The notes beneath the pieces were generated by a model, which saw nothing but the letters and a program-made list of their open reading frames with translations, was not told the origin of the DNA and did no database searches. The position numbers were made by a program, and so were the translations under genes. From Hymenolepis diminuta (Eukaryota > Platyhelminthes > Cestoda > Cyclophyllidea > Hymenolepididae), in the NCBI GenBank assembly GCA_900708905.1, contig CAADRB010000044.1, forward strand, positions 726,463 through 790,462: a stretch of DNA of 64,000 bases, in the 5' to 3' direction. Below, in pieces: positions 1-13,185 of this stretch. The first letter of the stretch is position 1, and each line of letters opens with the position of its first letter.

Positions 1-1844
1 GGGAAAAGGAGGGCGCTGCCATTTCAAGCCAAATTGTCGCCTTAATTATGAATACTATTCGTAATGGTAAAACGATCTCAGATTGTTAATTCAAAGGGTC
101 AGTGACAATTTGTTTTAGACAGATTGGCACTTCTAGATTTTTCCTTATTAATCCAATGACTTGGTGCAAAATTTTCACTAGCTTAGCTTTAATTAATTGA
201 CTTAATTTCCCAATCAGTAGTAGATCATGTATAATTGCTTGAGATATTTAAAACATTCAGTTTAATATTTGAATCTTCTAACCGCAAATGATAGGTTCCA
301 GTGAATTTTTGTGATAAGCAATCTTTAAATATGAAAGTTAGTAAATCGGAGAAGATGTAAGTCATGCTATTTAAATGACTCATTCAAGAAACTGTTGGGC
401 AACTGGATAAATATACCTAAAGATTTATTAATTTGGCATGATTTTTACCACTTTTAATGTCTGTACCAACCCAGACGCATGATTTGAGCCAAAAGACAAA
501 GTTCTACTTAGAACGTCGACAAATGCACTTCATTTTTCTACTCGAACAATTATGATAAGATCAAGTTAATCTCGCCGAGTCTTTTCTATGTGGTTTCAGA
601 CGTGTTAAAATACTCCTAAAACAACTTTCACTTGTGAAACGAGGGGGTGTAAAGCAACAATTTACGAATTTATAGGAGAGTGCGGTTTGGTTTTCAGTGT
701 CATTCTTAATAAAGCAGACTGTATGTATTTAATAGGAAAGACGTACCCAAATTTAAATGAACATATAGTGGAAAAGATATCCCTTCTTAATAACGTACGT
801 AAGATTTAATATTGTCGCATTTTTAAAATTGCTAATTTTGATACAGTTATAATGTTCTGATTCACGTAACGTAGGTGGTCCACTAGGATCTGACAGTCTG
901 GAGCTGTATTGCGTCGTATCATCCAAAATGATTTACAAAAGGGCCACAAAAACTCATTTTGGTTGCCAATTCCCATCCTATAGAAGACAAACGTTAAACG
1001 GAGCACATCTTAAATTGTTATTTGCGTGATGTTCTAAGAGCCTGTCTTGGCAAAAGGTTATCGATGAATATCTGGGCTATTCCGTGTCAGTCGATTTCAT
1101 TAACTTTACTCCTATTTTATCAATGCACTAATTACTTCTGAGGGGATATTTTGTAATAATTCCAATCATGCTAGAAAATTTGAAAGTGGAAAGATATTGC
1201 GATCTATTTCAAAATCTATTACAACCGATGGTGCCCCGATTAATTGGCTGAAACTTATTTAACACAATTTTCACCATGCGTTTCGGGGAAAAGTATGATA
1301 GTCAACACTAATATACTGCAAAGTCATTAGAAGGACAGTGACATTCAATACTTACCTTGAACCGCGAGATCACTCTCTGATAGAGTCATCTATACCTTGA
1401 CCAGAACTAAAGGGTAGAACAGTCATTGTGAGTTTTGGTTTATCATCAATGCATATTTGTGTCATAAGTGGTCATAATAATGAGGATATTTATATTTTAT
1501 ATTTTCTTTCTAATATTATTAAAAATAGTGCTTATGCCTCAAACTATTTGTATGAACTATTATGAATTACGTTAACATGGTCCGAGTTAAACTGTAAAAC
1601 GTTTTCGCTATAACAACGGAAACTTGTGGTTTTTTCTTATCTAATCGGGATACCGGATTGCAGATTGTAAAATTTTACACTATAATTATAATATTTATTA
1701 TGCTTTCCGTGTTTTGTATGTATTTTGAAATTGACAAGATAATAGAGAATATGTATTTAAAATATTTTTGTCCATATTTGTCGATGGCACAGTGGAAAAC
1801 TTGTTGGTCCATCATGTCAGAGATCAATATTCTTTGTTGCAACT
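1..1844. other. intergenic, nothing recognised
   Basis: AT-rich sequence downstream of LAR. Short open frames only, without codon bias or motif. Confidence 0.5.
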
Positions 1845-1965
1845 CCACAGATGTGGATGAGTGGCTACACCGATCGATTCTAGTCAACAAACGGTTTTCA
1901 TGGAACACGAATTTCTCATAAAGGCGGCTCCAGGATATCTCCTCTCTAACCATGTCAAGTAGTGT
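1845..1965 (+). repeat. dispersed repeat, family C
   Basis: AGATGTGGATGAGTGGCTAC, CACGAATTTCTCATAAAGGC and GGCTCCAGGATATCTCCTCT match the segment at 43428-43530 in order. The open frames that overlap it on both strands are therefore repeat sequence, not genes. Confidence 0.5.
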
Positions 1966-4900
1966 TCGCAGAATTGAAATGAATTTCTTCTAAACAAAAA
2001 TTTTAGGGACGCTATTCAAAGTAAATCGTTAAAGTACTTAATAAAACATTGCAAAATTACAATAATTATGAGTTTTAATCTGAGAAATTCATTCGTAAAT
2101 TCCTTTTAAATCTTGCAGTACTTTGTTTTATCAAGCTTATGTCAAATCAAAAAAAAATTTTTAAAAAATATTATATGATATTTCTGGCATGTTTGTCGAA
2201 AATTCATTAAATACTACTTATGCGTATGAGCCATTTTAATAATAACGAAATATATCACTTAAGTACTAATTGTATCTGATGCCTCTCCATCGAAATCTTC
2301 ACGGCTTATTACATTTAAGTTTGGCAAATTCATTTGGATATTGGACTTAATTTGAGCAAACACACATACATTAAATATCATAAATGGCAATTTGTATTAA
2401 CTTACGTTTCCACTTCAAGTATTTTGCGATTCAGCGCTCATTCGTTTGATAAAAAGGTAATATACAACTGCGCAGGCTTAAAGTTAGTGCTGTAATACTA
2501 TTTTCATAGTCCTGGCTACAGATTAATAAGCTGGTATTTAATTAAAATCAATTTGAACATAAATTGATTGATTTACTGAATTTCTGTTCTACTTCTTAAG
2601 CAAGAGAAAAATAGATCAATACTACTTATATCTTTCACAAGCAATTCAAGTGTAATTAAAATTGCAATCGATTTTAAGTACCTAGGTTAAAATTCCATTT
2701 AGTACGGCCTTGTTCAATCCTTTATTCCATATCTAGAAGGACTTTTCAGCATTGTTATGTTGTAGATACCACTAGACCTTGCCTAATGTTTAAATGATAT
2801 GCAAAAATAGCATTAAATATAAGCTGATTCATTCTTGTATTGCAATCGAAACAAATTGCATGGAGATAAAATTTGATTCATAGATTCCTCCCAAAATGGA
2901 ATGGCTCCACTCCGTCAGATTTTAAAAAAGATAATTCAACATACAAATTTCACAGGTACCTATCAATTTACTAATTATACCCTAATAGAACTTTTGTTGC
3001 AGCTTAGTATCTGCTGAATTAATGAATAAATAATTTTTATGCTAACTGTAAGCCCATATATGATTATCATTAATTAAGGAAATAAAGTCTTTGTTTTCAC
3101 TTCTTTAACGAAAATTCTAAAATCTCCGCAACAATAATAAACAAGGCGGTGAAATTTTGTCACACATCCTTGCAGATGTACTAGACATAAAGCCTAATAT
3201 TATATTATTAATTGATAAATGCAAATAATTACTAATTCTATTAAAACACGGCACGTTAATTGCTTTTCATCAAGAGGTTTATTAAACGTACATTTTCCTT
3301 CCCGTACAACGCGATTTTCCCTATTTATTAGTACCGAATAGCAATAATTCCTTTGCTTTAAATGTAATTAATTTTAAAATCTATTATTTTAATACATTAA
3401 GTTTAATTAATTAAACTATTCACTCGTTTGCATGGCAACATATTTTTTGTCAATTTCAGTTGAATAGATGAAAGTAAAAGTTTCTCGGATGTGAGAAGGG
3501 ATTTTTAAACTTCCTACTTCCTTTCATTCCTTGTCTTTGTCTACTTCTCCATCTCATTTCAATGAGAGCCAATTGTTTCTCTCTCACCCTCCTTTCTTAT
3601 TACTTAATAGACTCTTGCAAGTTTAATTTTAGTTCTGTTTATGCTTAGTTAATTTCATTAACATTCGACTTGTATCAAACAACCACATTTATAGATGGTA
3701 AACAAATGTTGAATGTGAGACTTCGAAACCATCTGTTCTGACTTGAATTTACGTACTGTGTCGTAGCTGCTACACACTTGTGACACTTTCAGATTTTTGA
3801 GATGTATATTTATTCAATCTCTTCCATTTCTATTACAACTGTTAAATGCGTTTATGTTTTTCCCTCTTAGTCATTCCTATAAATTTAAACTTTTACCATA
3901 TTTCACATTCTATAATTAAAGTAGTTAGCTTTTGCTCAGACGTTTTCTCTCCGACTTCCTTTTCCTCTTGCTGCTGCTAGATCCACATATTAAACCGGTG
4001 CTCGAGAATACTTAAAATTGAAAATAAAAACTAGTGCCTCTAGTTTGTAGGGAAATCAGAAATTTTGAGAACAAATGAAGTCTAGTAAGCAAAAGAACTT
4101 TATGGAGAGGCAACTACGAATATTGGAGGTTGGTGAGTATAGAGAGGATCAATGATTGGTGCTGGTTCTAGCGTTACTAATGTGGTCGCTGTAGGGTAGA
4201 CCTCAATATAAACTATTGATAAGCAAACTTTAAGGGAATGTGAAAGGATCCAACCTGACTGACCAGTTAAATTAGAGATCAGTGGTTACGTACAGTTCAC
4301 GACAATGGGCTTAAAAACTGTTAATCTGCATTTTACAGTAAATGCTTCTCTCAACATGTGCGTTTTCCAACTAAAATCTTTCTGAATAAACGTACTAGAA
4401 GATAAGATTTATTATCTGAGCAGTCGTTCAGGCCACTATGGGAGAATTTGAAATGCATCGCTTATTATTTACACCGGTGTAAATGATAACACTTTCAATG
4501 CCATTAACTAAAAGACCTTGATTTGTCAGGATGGCTAGATTTCTAAAGAAATATTTCCTATAATCATAATTATTGAAGATTTTTCACAAGCTTCACAGAA
4601 GTTTTCTGTTATATATTTAAAAAAAACAATGAAAAACTTTGACATCCTTAAATGGACTTCTATATGTTCAAAATTTCTTTTTTTACAAATAATAGTTTGT
4701 GTATAGGTTTCTAATCTACCAAAGAATTTAACAAGTAAGGAGAACTGGATTTATCTCCGAAGCCTTCGACTATGTCCACTGTAAACCACAAAATCATATC
4801 TCTACGTAAAGTTTCATTATCAGTTGTTAAGGCATTTTATGGTCACTTTATCAAGTAAACTATGGACCCTCTCAGACTATCAAATCAACCCATAATTTTA

Positions 4901-6216
4901 CCTTTTTGAAAAAAATTACCTTAATATCCTATTTTCATATTTATTCATCTCGCAATCTCTGATCGTGCTGTCTTGATGCCATCAAACCATCGGTCTCCTA
5001 CTTTATCTCCGATATCCTATTATTAAGGTACGTGTCAAGTCCGTTATGGAGGTCTCAGTTTGTTGCAATCGCTCAATTTTTCTTAATTCTCTTAAAAATC
5101 TAGGGATAAAATCATTTTATGATGTTAAAGGCTTTAATGATTAATTGACCTTAAACTTTGTATTTGCTCTGTTAATTAGTATTATATTATTTTGTTTTAC
5201 TGTACTTAGTTAATCAAATGAAACATTATTGGAAAAAAACGACTTTGCATAATATATTCTGAAATCCCAAATTGCAACTTTAGTAATTCAACTTTACCAA
5301 AGTGTATCAATGCATTTCATTGCAAAAAAGTATTCAACAATAAATGTCACTTCAGTCATCCGGATCTAGAATTTTGCTTTGATGAGTTGAAATGTTGCCC
5401 TTTGCATTCTATGATACTGCAATCGTGCCCTCGAACCGTCTCTGTATCGATTTTTCAGAAAATGTAATGGTTTTGTAAAATATTAAATTCGTTTCTCCAA
5501 GCACCAACAAATGTTTTAATTGAAAAATCAATTTTAACTTTTTCAGTTAATTTAAGCAAACTTCACAAAAATCGATAACTATCCAGATATAGACGAGGCA
5601 GGATACTATGATATTGTTTTTAAATTTCTCATCAAAGTTGCAAGATGCATAGTGAACAGTATTACATTAACTGACAAATCAGTCAAGACGCCAAAGAAGT
5701 TTCCGGTTTGACCGGGCTGTCATGGCTAAAATGGACGACTATGATGATTACCACATATCCGTAGACCTCCACCTCAAGAGAGTTCAAGCAAAAATGATGC
5801 AGTTCGAAAATGCCAATTATATGCGAATGTTTGTGAAAAGGAGAGAAATTCTCCGGCACTATTGTTAGAATCACTATTCCACAGTCACAACCATCAAAGA
5901 CTATCAGTGCCAAATTTTCAATTGTTTCAATTTCTTTAAAAATCAATGTTTGAAACGTCAGAAATCAAAGCGGTATTCTTAAAACTAATGCCTGGTTCAA
6001 TGAGTCTCTTCACGCGATTTTTAATAGAAATAGCAGCGTATATTCTTTCAAAATAAGAAGCAAAAGTTCAGAATCTTATGGAGTAAATTCCTTGCAATTT
6101 TCCAGATCTATTTTTCTTGAATTTCCTGGCTTCCGATTTATTAGAACCTAATATAACTACAAAATAGTGGAAAACTCTAATGACACTTGGTTTATAAATA
6201 ATTAAGGTACGCGACA
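1966..6216. other. intergenic, nothing recognised
   Basis: AT-rich, with several poly-A and poly-T stretches. No coding region, RNA gene or clear repeat was found. Confidence 0.5.
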
Positions 6217-6372
6217 ATGTTGGTGGCGCAGTGGTTGCCTGAGAATTCATAGGTCACGAGTTCACTGCTATTCGTGCACACCCAGTGAGCGGTACGGCCA
6301 ACCGCAGTGGTTAATTTTGGGTAATAAATGGGCTGGCAGAATTCGAGTTTCTTAACAAGGAGATTCAGTCAT
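6217..6372 (+). repeat. SINE-like repeat, family A, full length
   Basis: It opens GTTGGTGGCGCAGTGGTTGC, an A-box match (TGGCNNAGTGG). The body reads CACACCCAGTGAGCGG, ACGGCCAACCGCAGTGG, GGCAGAATTCGAGTTTCTTA and CAAGGAGATTCAGTCATG. The same blocks occur in order at 18675, 20880, 22805 and 39893. A tRNA-like head with an unrelated body is the structure of a tRNA-derived SINE. Confidence 0.65.
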
Positions 6373-8989
6373 GTGTAGCGGAAATTATAAGGTTAAGGAG
6401 GCAAGACAGATTTACTTATAATCAAAGTCTTACCGATACAGTGGCAATACAGGTAGGCTGTGAAATATCCGGGGACGTAAGTCAGTACTTATGAAAACAG
6501 TGACAAATGTTTCCAAATGCAAGCCTTCTCTTGCATTTCTAACCACTTCAAATTAGTCAACAGAATGTCCATCCTCGTGTAAACATCAAAGTTCCTTGGT
6601 GCCATCCAAATAAATTTGATAGAATGAATGACCAAAAAGATATTTCGATCACTGTACTTGGCCGTTTATTTTCACTTCAGGGTTTATTGAAGGCGGTCTA
6701 TTTCTTTCTGACACCAATGAACATTATTAGAATATTAATAAGTCTTCAGTCCTACCCAAAATTTTGGCATGCAAAATTCATTTCCCAATTGAAGTTGATC
6801 CAGGGTATCGCATTGCCATATATAAACAAATTTTAGTAACCGATTACATTTGCAAATTTCTTATTTTTTGTAACGAATTTAGATGACTTTCTAATACCTG
6901 CGCAACTTTTGACAATATAATTTCCCCCTTTTTCCAATTAAAAATTAAATACATCTTAAATCTTTGCAAAAAAGTGGAACAGGCTGCTTATTCCCGCTTT
7001 TGCTCAAACTGTGACGAATCAAATATTCTCTCTTGAGATGTGTATAATTTCATTTGGACCACTAGGATATAAAATTTTCACCATTTTTAACTCTAAGATG
7101 TCTAGACTTGATTACGGTTTCGACAAACTTTGCTTTATTGAAAAGAAATGCATATTGCTTTTTGGGTTTTAAATATTACCTTTAATACTACTGTGAAACG
7201 GGAAATCTCAATTATTTATTTTTATGTCGTTTATTATTAGTGGCTATGTACCCAATCGGTTTGTTATCGTGGGCTAGTGAAATTAGCTAGAACCGATGGT
7301 GATTCACTTATTGATAAATTTCACCCCGTTAACTCATACATTTACATTCTTATAACAATAGTTTAAACCATGGTTATTAGAAATGATAAATTCATATAAC
7401 AAGCTTCTCAGATTGATTTAACCGTCCACGATCTCTAGATACTGCATACATGAACTATCAATCAGACAAAGCCCTCGGAATCTGGTGATTGAATGTTCAT
7501 GAAAGAAACTTGGAGATCAGACTGGATATTTGGAAAACTACAGCAATTTCCACTCTGAAAGAACTGGTCAAACTCACCGATGAATTCAGAATTCAAATTA
7601 GATGACATTGTTCTAATTTCGCATTTTCATCATCTGTTTGCTCTTTCTACCTTTTTATGAGCCATTAAAATAAAATTCATCTTTCATAAAATTGATTTCA
7701 TCACTTACCTCAGATTCATATTTTTTAAAGATATTAGTTAGTACAAGCAAAGTTTTTGGGTTTTTGCGATAGGTAATTAGTTTTTAATTGATTAATATTT
7801 ATTTAGATGCAACTTTTTATGGTAAATTTTTTTACTAACTTAAACAGGTAATAAACCATGAACGTGTATATCTTCGTTGAGTCACCGTCTGGAATCAGCT
7901 GGATTAATTTCTACTTTCATGGCGCCAAGTTATCTCAAACGCAATCTGCGAAACCTTAATTAAATAATTTATGAAATATGTTTTTGCATGATCTAGACAA
8001 AGTACTTCAGAGCGAGTCTATATTTCACTGAAGTTAAAATGTATTTAAACAAATTAATTAAACCTGTTGATTTAAATTTTAATTAAACGTAGTTAGCTTT
8101 TCATTACAACTTTTTTCTATTTTTCTTCATCAATTTAGGATAAGTAATAAGACAGCATGTAATTGGTTGATTAATTAAATTTGACGTGAGTTCATTAATC
8201 CAGGAAGCATTATGTAAATTTACTATAACAGGAGAATAAATTACACAAGTTGTGTTAATATTTCAAAAGGCTTTAGTATACACAGATGACCATAAAAATA
8301 TTCTTGCAAATATTCTCAAAGTTAAAAAAAAATATCCCAATTTATCGTTATGTTGTTCGATGGATTTCTGCTGACAACCATCTCAATATGTCACGGTTAC
8401 TCTTCTGTCCTTGAAGTTATTTCATCTTTTTTAAAATTGCCTATCATTTTTTGAATTCTTTGTATGTGATCGATTTTAAAATTTTCTAAAATGCATAATC
8501 AAAGTTTTTTGCAAACGATTAGAAAATCACAGTAATTTAAATACCTCGAAGTAACATTATGATATGATTAACCAAGACAAAGTAATGTGAGCCATTTTAA
8601 TTAAGATAAGGAACATAAGTCAGGAGAACAATAAAATGTCTTATTGAGAAATAAAATGGTTGCCGATTAGAAGTAGAACACAGATTCAGAGCCTGATCCG
8701 GGCTAATCAGTGTTTTAAGCTTACTAACCAGTCGGGGTAATTTAAGTGGCACATTAATATAGCTCTAATTATAGGAGTTAATAGAAGATTAATGTTTGTG
8801 ACCAGGCTCAGGGTAGCATATATTTAAAATAATGATTACAGTATCAGCTTCCGATTTTTGAACGAAAAAAAAATATTCATCATACATGAGTTAATTTCAT
8901 AGGATACCTTTTTCATTTTGATTCATGGTAAGGGTGAGCTAGCTACGTAGAGGGTGAAGAGAACTCTCCATGCATTTCCAGAATTATCT
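6373..8989. other. intergenic, nothing recognised
   Basis: AT-rich sequence without a recognisable gene or repeat. Confidence 0.5.
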
Positions 8990-9425
8990 TTTATTCACAC
9001 TCTCCACGACAATACCTCTGTTTTTCACCCATGAAGTTGGAGTGACGTCTTTTATGTCCATATGACGCATAACTCCTGTCTGCCATGTCTAGACGTACCC
9101 ATCGATTTCCCCTTTTCCTATGACCGTCTCGTTTCACATAAAAGGAACATCTACGCTCAGGCTCTCGCGCAGCCTTACCCAAGTGACTCATATTAAACTA
9201 TCTTTGTTTTCCACACAAGAACAACACGCTTGTCAGTTACGGGCTCCTACGCTTCCTGCTCACCTCCTCTCTTCCTCACCGCGCTCCTCTCTCTATCTCT
9301 CTTTCTCTCGCATTCGTATCAATACTCGTTGTGGTTGCCTTGACTACATTCTTGGTCTAATTAACTCTTGGTGTTCTGCTCCACGATTGTTGTTAGTTCT
9401 CACCCAAACAGCTACGAATTGGTGA
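8990..9425 (+). mobile_element. LTR-like or promoter-like block
   Basis: Composition shifts to C-rich for about 430 nt. A TATA-like ACATAAAAGGAACA near 9135 is followed by a CT-rich leader (CTCTCTCTATCTCTCTTTCT) and ends near AATTGGTGACTG, which could hold a TGG primer-binding start. This resembles a solo LTR, but no second copy was found in the window. A promoter of an unseen gene is the alternative. The overlapping 101-codon frame is low-complexity Leu/Ser/Arg and not convincing. Confidence 0.28.
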
Positions 9426-12400
9426 CTGTTATTGGTGTTGTAATTTGTTAGCTGTAAACCGCTAGTTGTTATTCTAACTCCAACAAAGAAAAGTCATAAT
9501 CCATCTCAATATTACTCAAATTTTTAAAGGAAATTCAAAGGAACTGATAAAGAAAGAAATGCTTCACAGAATGGACTTCAAAACTCCGTTTCAATTAAAT
9601 TTTAATTTCATATTATATATTGCACGATTGTGTTTCATTTACTGTCTTGATGATTATAAGATTAATCAAATAAAAGCCGGACAACATTATGATGAAATGT
9701 AATATTTAATTTTTTTAAAGCTATCTAAAGTTATTTAAAATAAAAACATGTCAAGTCTAATTTAAACACGAATAAACTATAAAAAATTTAACAACTTCAG
9801 TTATTTCATTCAAGAGTGAATAAATAACTTTACTTTGACGGCACTCCATATTTTATGGTAAATATAGTTTAATTCAATTATTTAACTTTCTTTTATTCAA
9901 TTGAGATTAATCTATGCGTTTATTACTCAAAGGGCCTAAGAAGAAACTTGATATATCTAATCAGAAATACCGCGTTGGGCGAATTGATTTCCACAGATTT
10001 ACTTCTAAAATTTACTCCCTAGGAGTGTGATGATAAGATCATGTTCAAAATCATATAATATGATAGGGATTTAAAAGGTCTGAAGCAGTGATAAATAATG
10101 TTAATTATAGATCTCTAAGTCTATATTCACATCTTCCGAGTGAAAATAGTGAAGTGCCACCAATTGCATGGGAATGTTTGCAGTAAAGAAAGTAATACTA
10201 CTGAACTATTTTATAGGATCACTTTTCTTAAGCGCCCGATTTTTGAAAGCATCAAATCTTGTTAAACGCAGATGAGGATAAAATGCTACATGTTACAATG
10301 TCATCCGTAATATAGGCATGAAATATAATGCCGGCCTCCTTGAAAAACATTTTGAGCAATAGACAAAAAGGGTGCCCCTTTGCTAGAGATAGGTAATGAG
10401 GAAGCAAAACGTTCGCACCTTGTGAACTAATTATGCTTATAATTTTCCTAAATTACGCCCAAGTAAGATGCTTACTAAATCAGGCATACATGAATATATT
10501 ATATCCTTCTCTAAAATCCTTTGCTTAATTTGAATGTTTTGGAAAAATTATGAATTTAACAAGCAAGAGAATTGATGGATTTCCATAGATCACATCCAAA
10601 AGCTGATTAAACAACGAGTTTCGGTCAACCCAGGGCGCATTGATGCAGTATGAAGTAGGATGAAATGGTTCAAAGAGACCAAAGAATTTAATCAAATACT
10701 TTTGTTCTATTTCCCTTAAAATTTAGGGAATCGATCTCAACTGTGTAATTTCTAAATTCTTTCTTATGAAATTTAATTATCGGTCAGCAACTTATGAATT
10801 TTTGTCACATTTACGAATGAATACATTTTTTTCGTTTATTTCTAAAAAATAAAATCTTTATATAACATTTATACGTAGTGTAAGTCTCTGACATAAAGTA
10901 CAGCTAGTGTTTGCGATTACTATACTCTAGAAGGTCAGTAATCGTACTTTCAACACATTTTCCATAAGAATTTCAATTTCCCACTTCAGTTGCATATTAT
11001 TGAATTCATGAATACATTTTAGTATGAGGTGAACTGCAATTATTGAAAGTGAGGTTAGCTATGTATTTGTGAAACTTTCAAAGAAATCAGAATTGTGATT
11101 CCACTAAATATTCAATCCATCTCTTAAACCAAGAGTGTCTATTTGGGCGTTGCAGAAAGGAGGTGTTCATATAGATTCATTCAATAATGAGTGTAACTTT
11201 AGAAATGTCTTCTAACATCTTCTAACATGAACCATCATTTGGTACTTCAGTAACAAAGCGAATCATTGTTTTTTTCAAGTCTATTTTCTCAAAGCAAATA
11301 ATCCTGACACCTCGGTCCAGACGATTTTCAGGAAGTCTATTCAATTAAAAATGATTAATAAAAAAGTTCCATGCTCACTGAAGACCGTGAGAGTTCCTAA
11401 ATTTTTGATCAATATGAATGCCTATATACTCCCCAACTAGCATTATTCTTGCCATAAAACCATCGCAAAATTGCGTCGCCATAACTTAGCATTAAAAACA
11501 CTTTGTTGAGGCATTTGTATTTTTATAAAAATGAAAGAAGTTGCCCAATTCTGATTTTACATTTGGTATTTCCTATATTCTACTTCCTCAAACCTGTTTG
11601 AGTAAATTGAAATAAGAACGAAGAGAATTAAGTAAACTACCACCAAGTTGTCATCGTTGATATCTATTTCTGAATGAAATATACAACAGTTATATTGCAA
11701 CATTCTTATACACCTTTAGTCCCAGTTAGAAGATCAGAATGTTGTTGAATACTGTTGGGACTTTTACTGCATTATAATACCCGTTCAGTTAATAATGAGA
11801 TTGTAGATAATCTTGAATTATTAGTATTATATAGCTTATTTTATGAATTTATTAATGAAAATTTGAACAAAATCCAATGTGTCATCGGATTTCAACATAT
11901 TCATGGCACATATCCGGATAATCTTCCTGGGATTCCTTCGTATATATTTAATAATTCAAATATTTGGTTTTAAAAACGTTTTATTTTATACGTGGTGTAG
12001 CTATCGTGAATTTGCCTAGTTCAAGCAATCTGTTCATGCTGGTTTATTAAAGCATTCATTCATATTCGGAAAATATTCCCAGTATTCCATTTAATGAACA
12101 AGAAAACCTCTGGTAGGAATTTAGTTTAGAATTGCCGTGAAACACTTGCTCCAATTGGAAATTGGAAGTAATGATCGAAGAGCGTGATAACAGACCATTT
12201 TATTTTTGGAAGTTTATGACCCCTTAAACCCTTAAAATGCTAAGAAGTTGTCGGTTGTTCAAAAGGTTCGCTTTAGCTACTTTTATTAACTGAACCTATT
12301 CGGTGAAAAATATTTTTTATTAAATAAAAGAAACAAGCAAATCTCAGGAATGAGAAATAGGGAGTCTTAATTTGTTTGCGGTCGATATTGATTCATGAGT

Positions 12401-12553
12401 ATTCATTCCAAAACGCCTCTCAATGTTTCTTTTCGTTAAAATGCACATTTCTGGGTCTGCAGTAGCAAAATATTCATTACAACATACTAGACTAATACAA
12501 TCAGTTTAGATCAATCTATAGGATAGTAAAAACAATACATTGAATGCTTCTAT
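9426..12553. other. intergenic, nothing recognised
   Basis: AT-rich. A small tandem duplication (TCTTCTAACA twice, near 11208) is the only structure noted. Confidence 0.5.
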
Positions 12554-12559
12554 TTTATT
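12554..12559 (-). terminator. candidate polyadenylation signal of LAR
   Basis: An AATAAA hexamer reads on the minus strand about 430 nt past the LAR stop codon. I saw no closer AATAAA on that strand between it and the stop. In such AT-rich sequence the hexamer is common, so this is only a candidate 3' end. Confidence 0.3.
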
Positions 12560-12989
12560 CCGACTGCCGCGTTTCAGTTTTCAAAAATCCAAACACAATC
12601 ACCCGTGGTTGAGTTTAAAAAATTATACAACAAAGGTTTTTAGTACTTCGAATATCAAATAATTTGCCCGAGCATGACTATAACCACAGGGGTCCTCTAC
12701 AAAATGCCTTAATTCTTATATTTTGTTAAAAAAATGCGGAAACTAGATATTACATTGTATTGGCTTCGAACAACATGGTCATTAGCCCCAGTGTCATAAG
12801 AGAATACATCAGCTGAGCATTCCAAGTCAAGGATAGAGATGTAGGTGACAGAGAAATAAAAGGAGAATTTACAGAGGAATAGGTGTGGTTTGATCATATT
12901 GAGGAAAAGGAAATGAATGGTATAGGACAGTGAAATGCAACGTCATTTTCTGGAATGAGGGAGAAAAACATATCAGGTTTGAGATCGCT
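12560..12989 (-). other. probable 3' untranslated region of LAR
   Basis: Sequence between the LAR stop codon and the first minus-strand AATAAA. The open frame at 12709-12897 lies here and is not supported as a gene. Confidence 0.35.
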
Positions 12990-13185
12990 TTATCTTACAT
13001 AAGATGATATATACTCAAGTACTGCTTTATAACAGAATTGCAGTTGCTCTGGGGATTGAATCATGCCTGGACGTTGTGTTCTTAATAGTCTAACGGTCTG
13101 GATAATATCCACCACACCTTCACAGCGTAAACGGTCGAGGACAATTGACAGGAGTATAAATACCGCAGTGCGTCCTGAGCCGCAA
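12990..13185 (-). CDS. LAR: LAR exon 18: end of D2, stop codon
   Basis: This last coding exon finishes D2 and the protein, with TAA at 12992-12990. It joins the previous exon inside the phosphatase signature: HC|N CGSGRTA. The CX5R spacing (Cys1541, Arg1547) is kept, but the usual SAGVG between them is replaced by NCGSG and the Gly after Arg-Thr by Ala. The following [20 protein letters not shown] and [11 protein letters not shown] match the family closely. The protein ends SSYVR, a few residues short of the usual vertebrate tail. The intron before it is only 69 nt (13186-13254). Confidence 0.93.

Noticed and set aside
1658..1953. Overlapping open frames on both strands at 1.7-1.9 kb
   Set aside because: They run into the family C repeat and show no motif or codon bias.
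5683..5946. Minus-strand 87-codon frame in the gene-poor region
   Set aside because: No recognisable domain, no splice partner and no supporting neighbour.
9120..9425. Plus-strand 101-codon open frame
   Set aside because: Low-complexity Leu/Ser/Arg sequence from a CT-rich tract inside an LTR-like block; no domain.
12709..12897. Minus-strand open frame containing YDTGANDHVV, like an aspartic-protease DTGA motif
   Set aside because: No flanking protease sequence, no other retroelement domain nearby, and it lies in the probable 3' UTR of LAR. Four residues are not enough.
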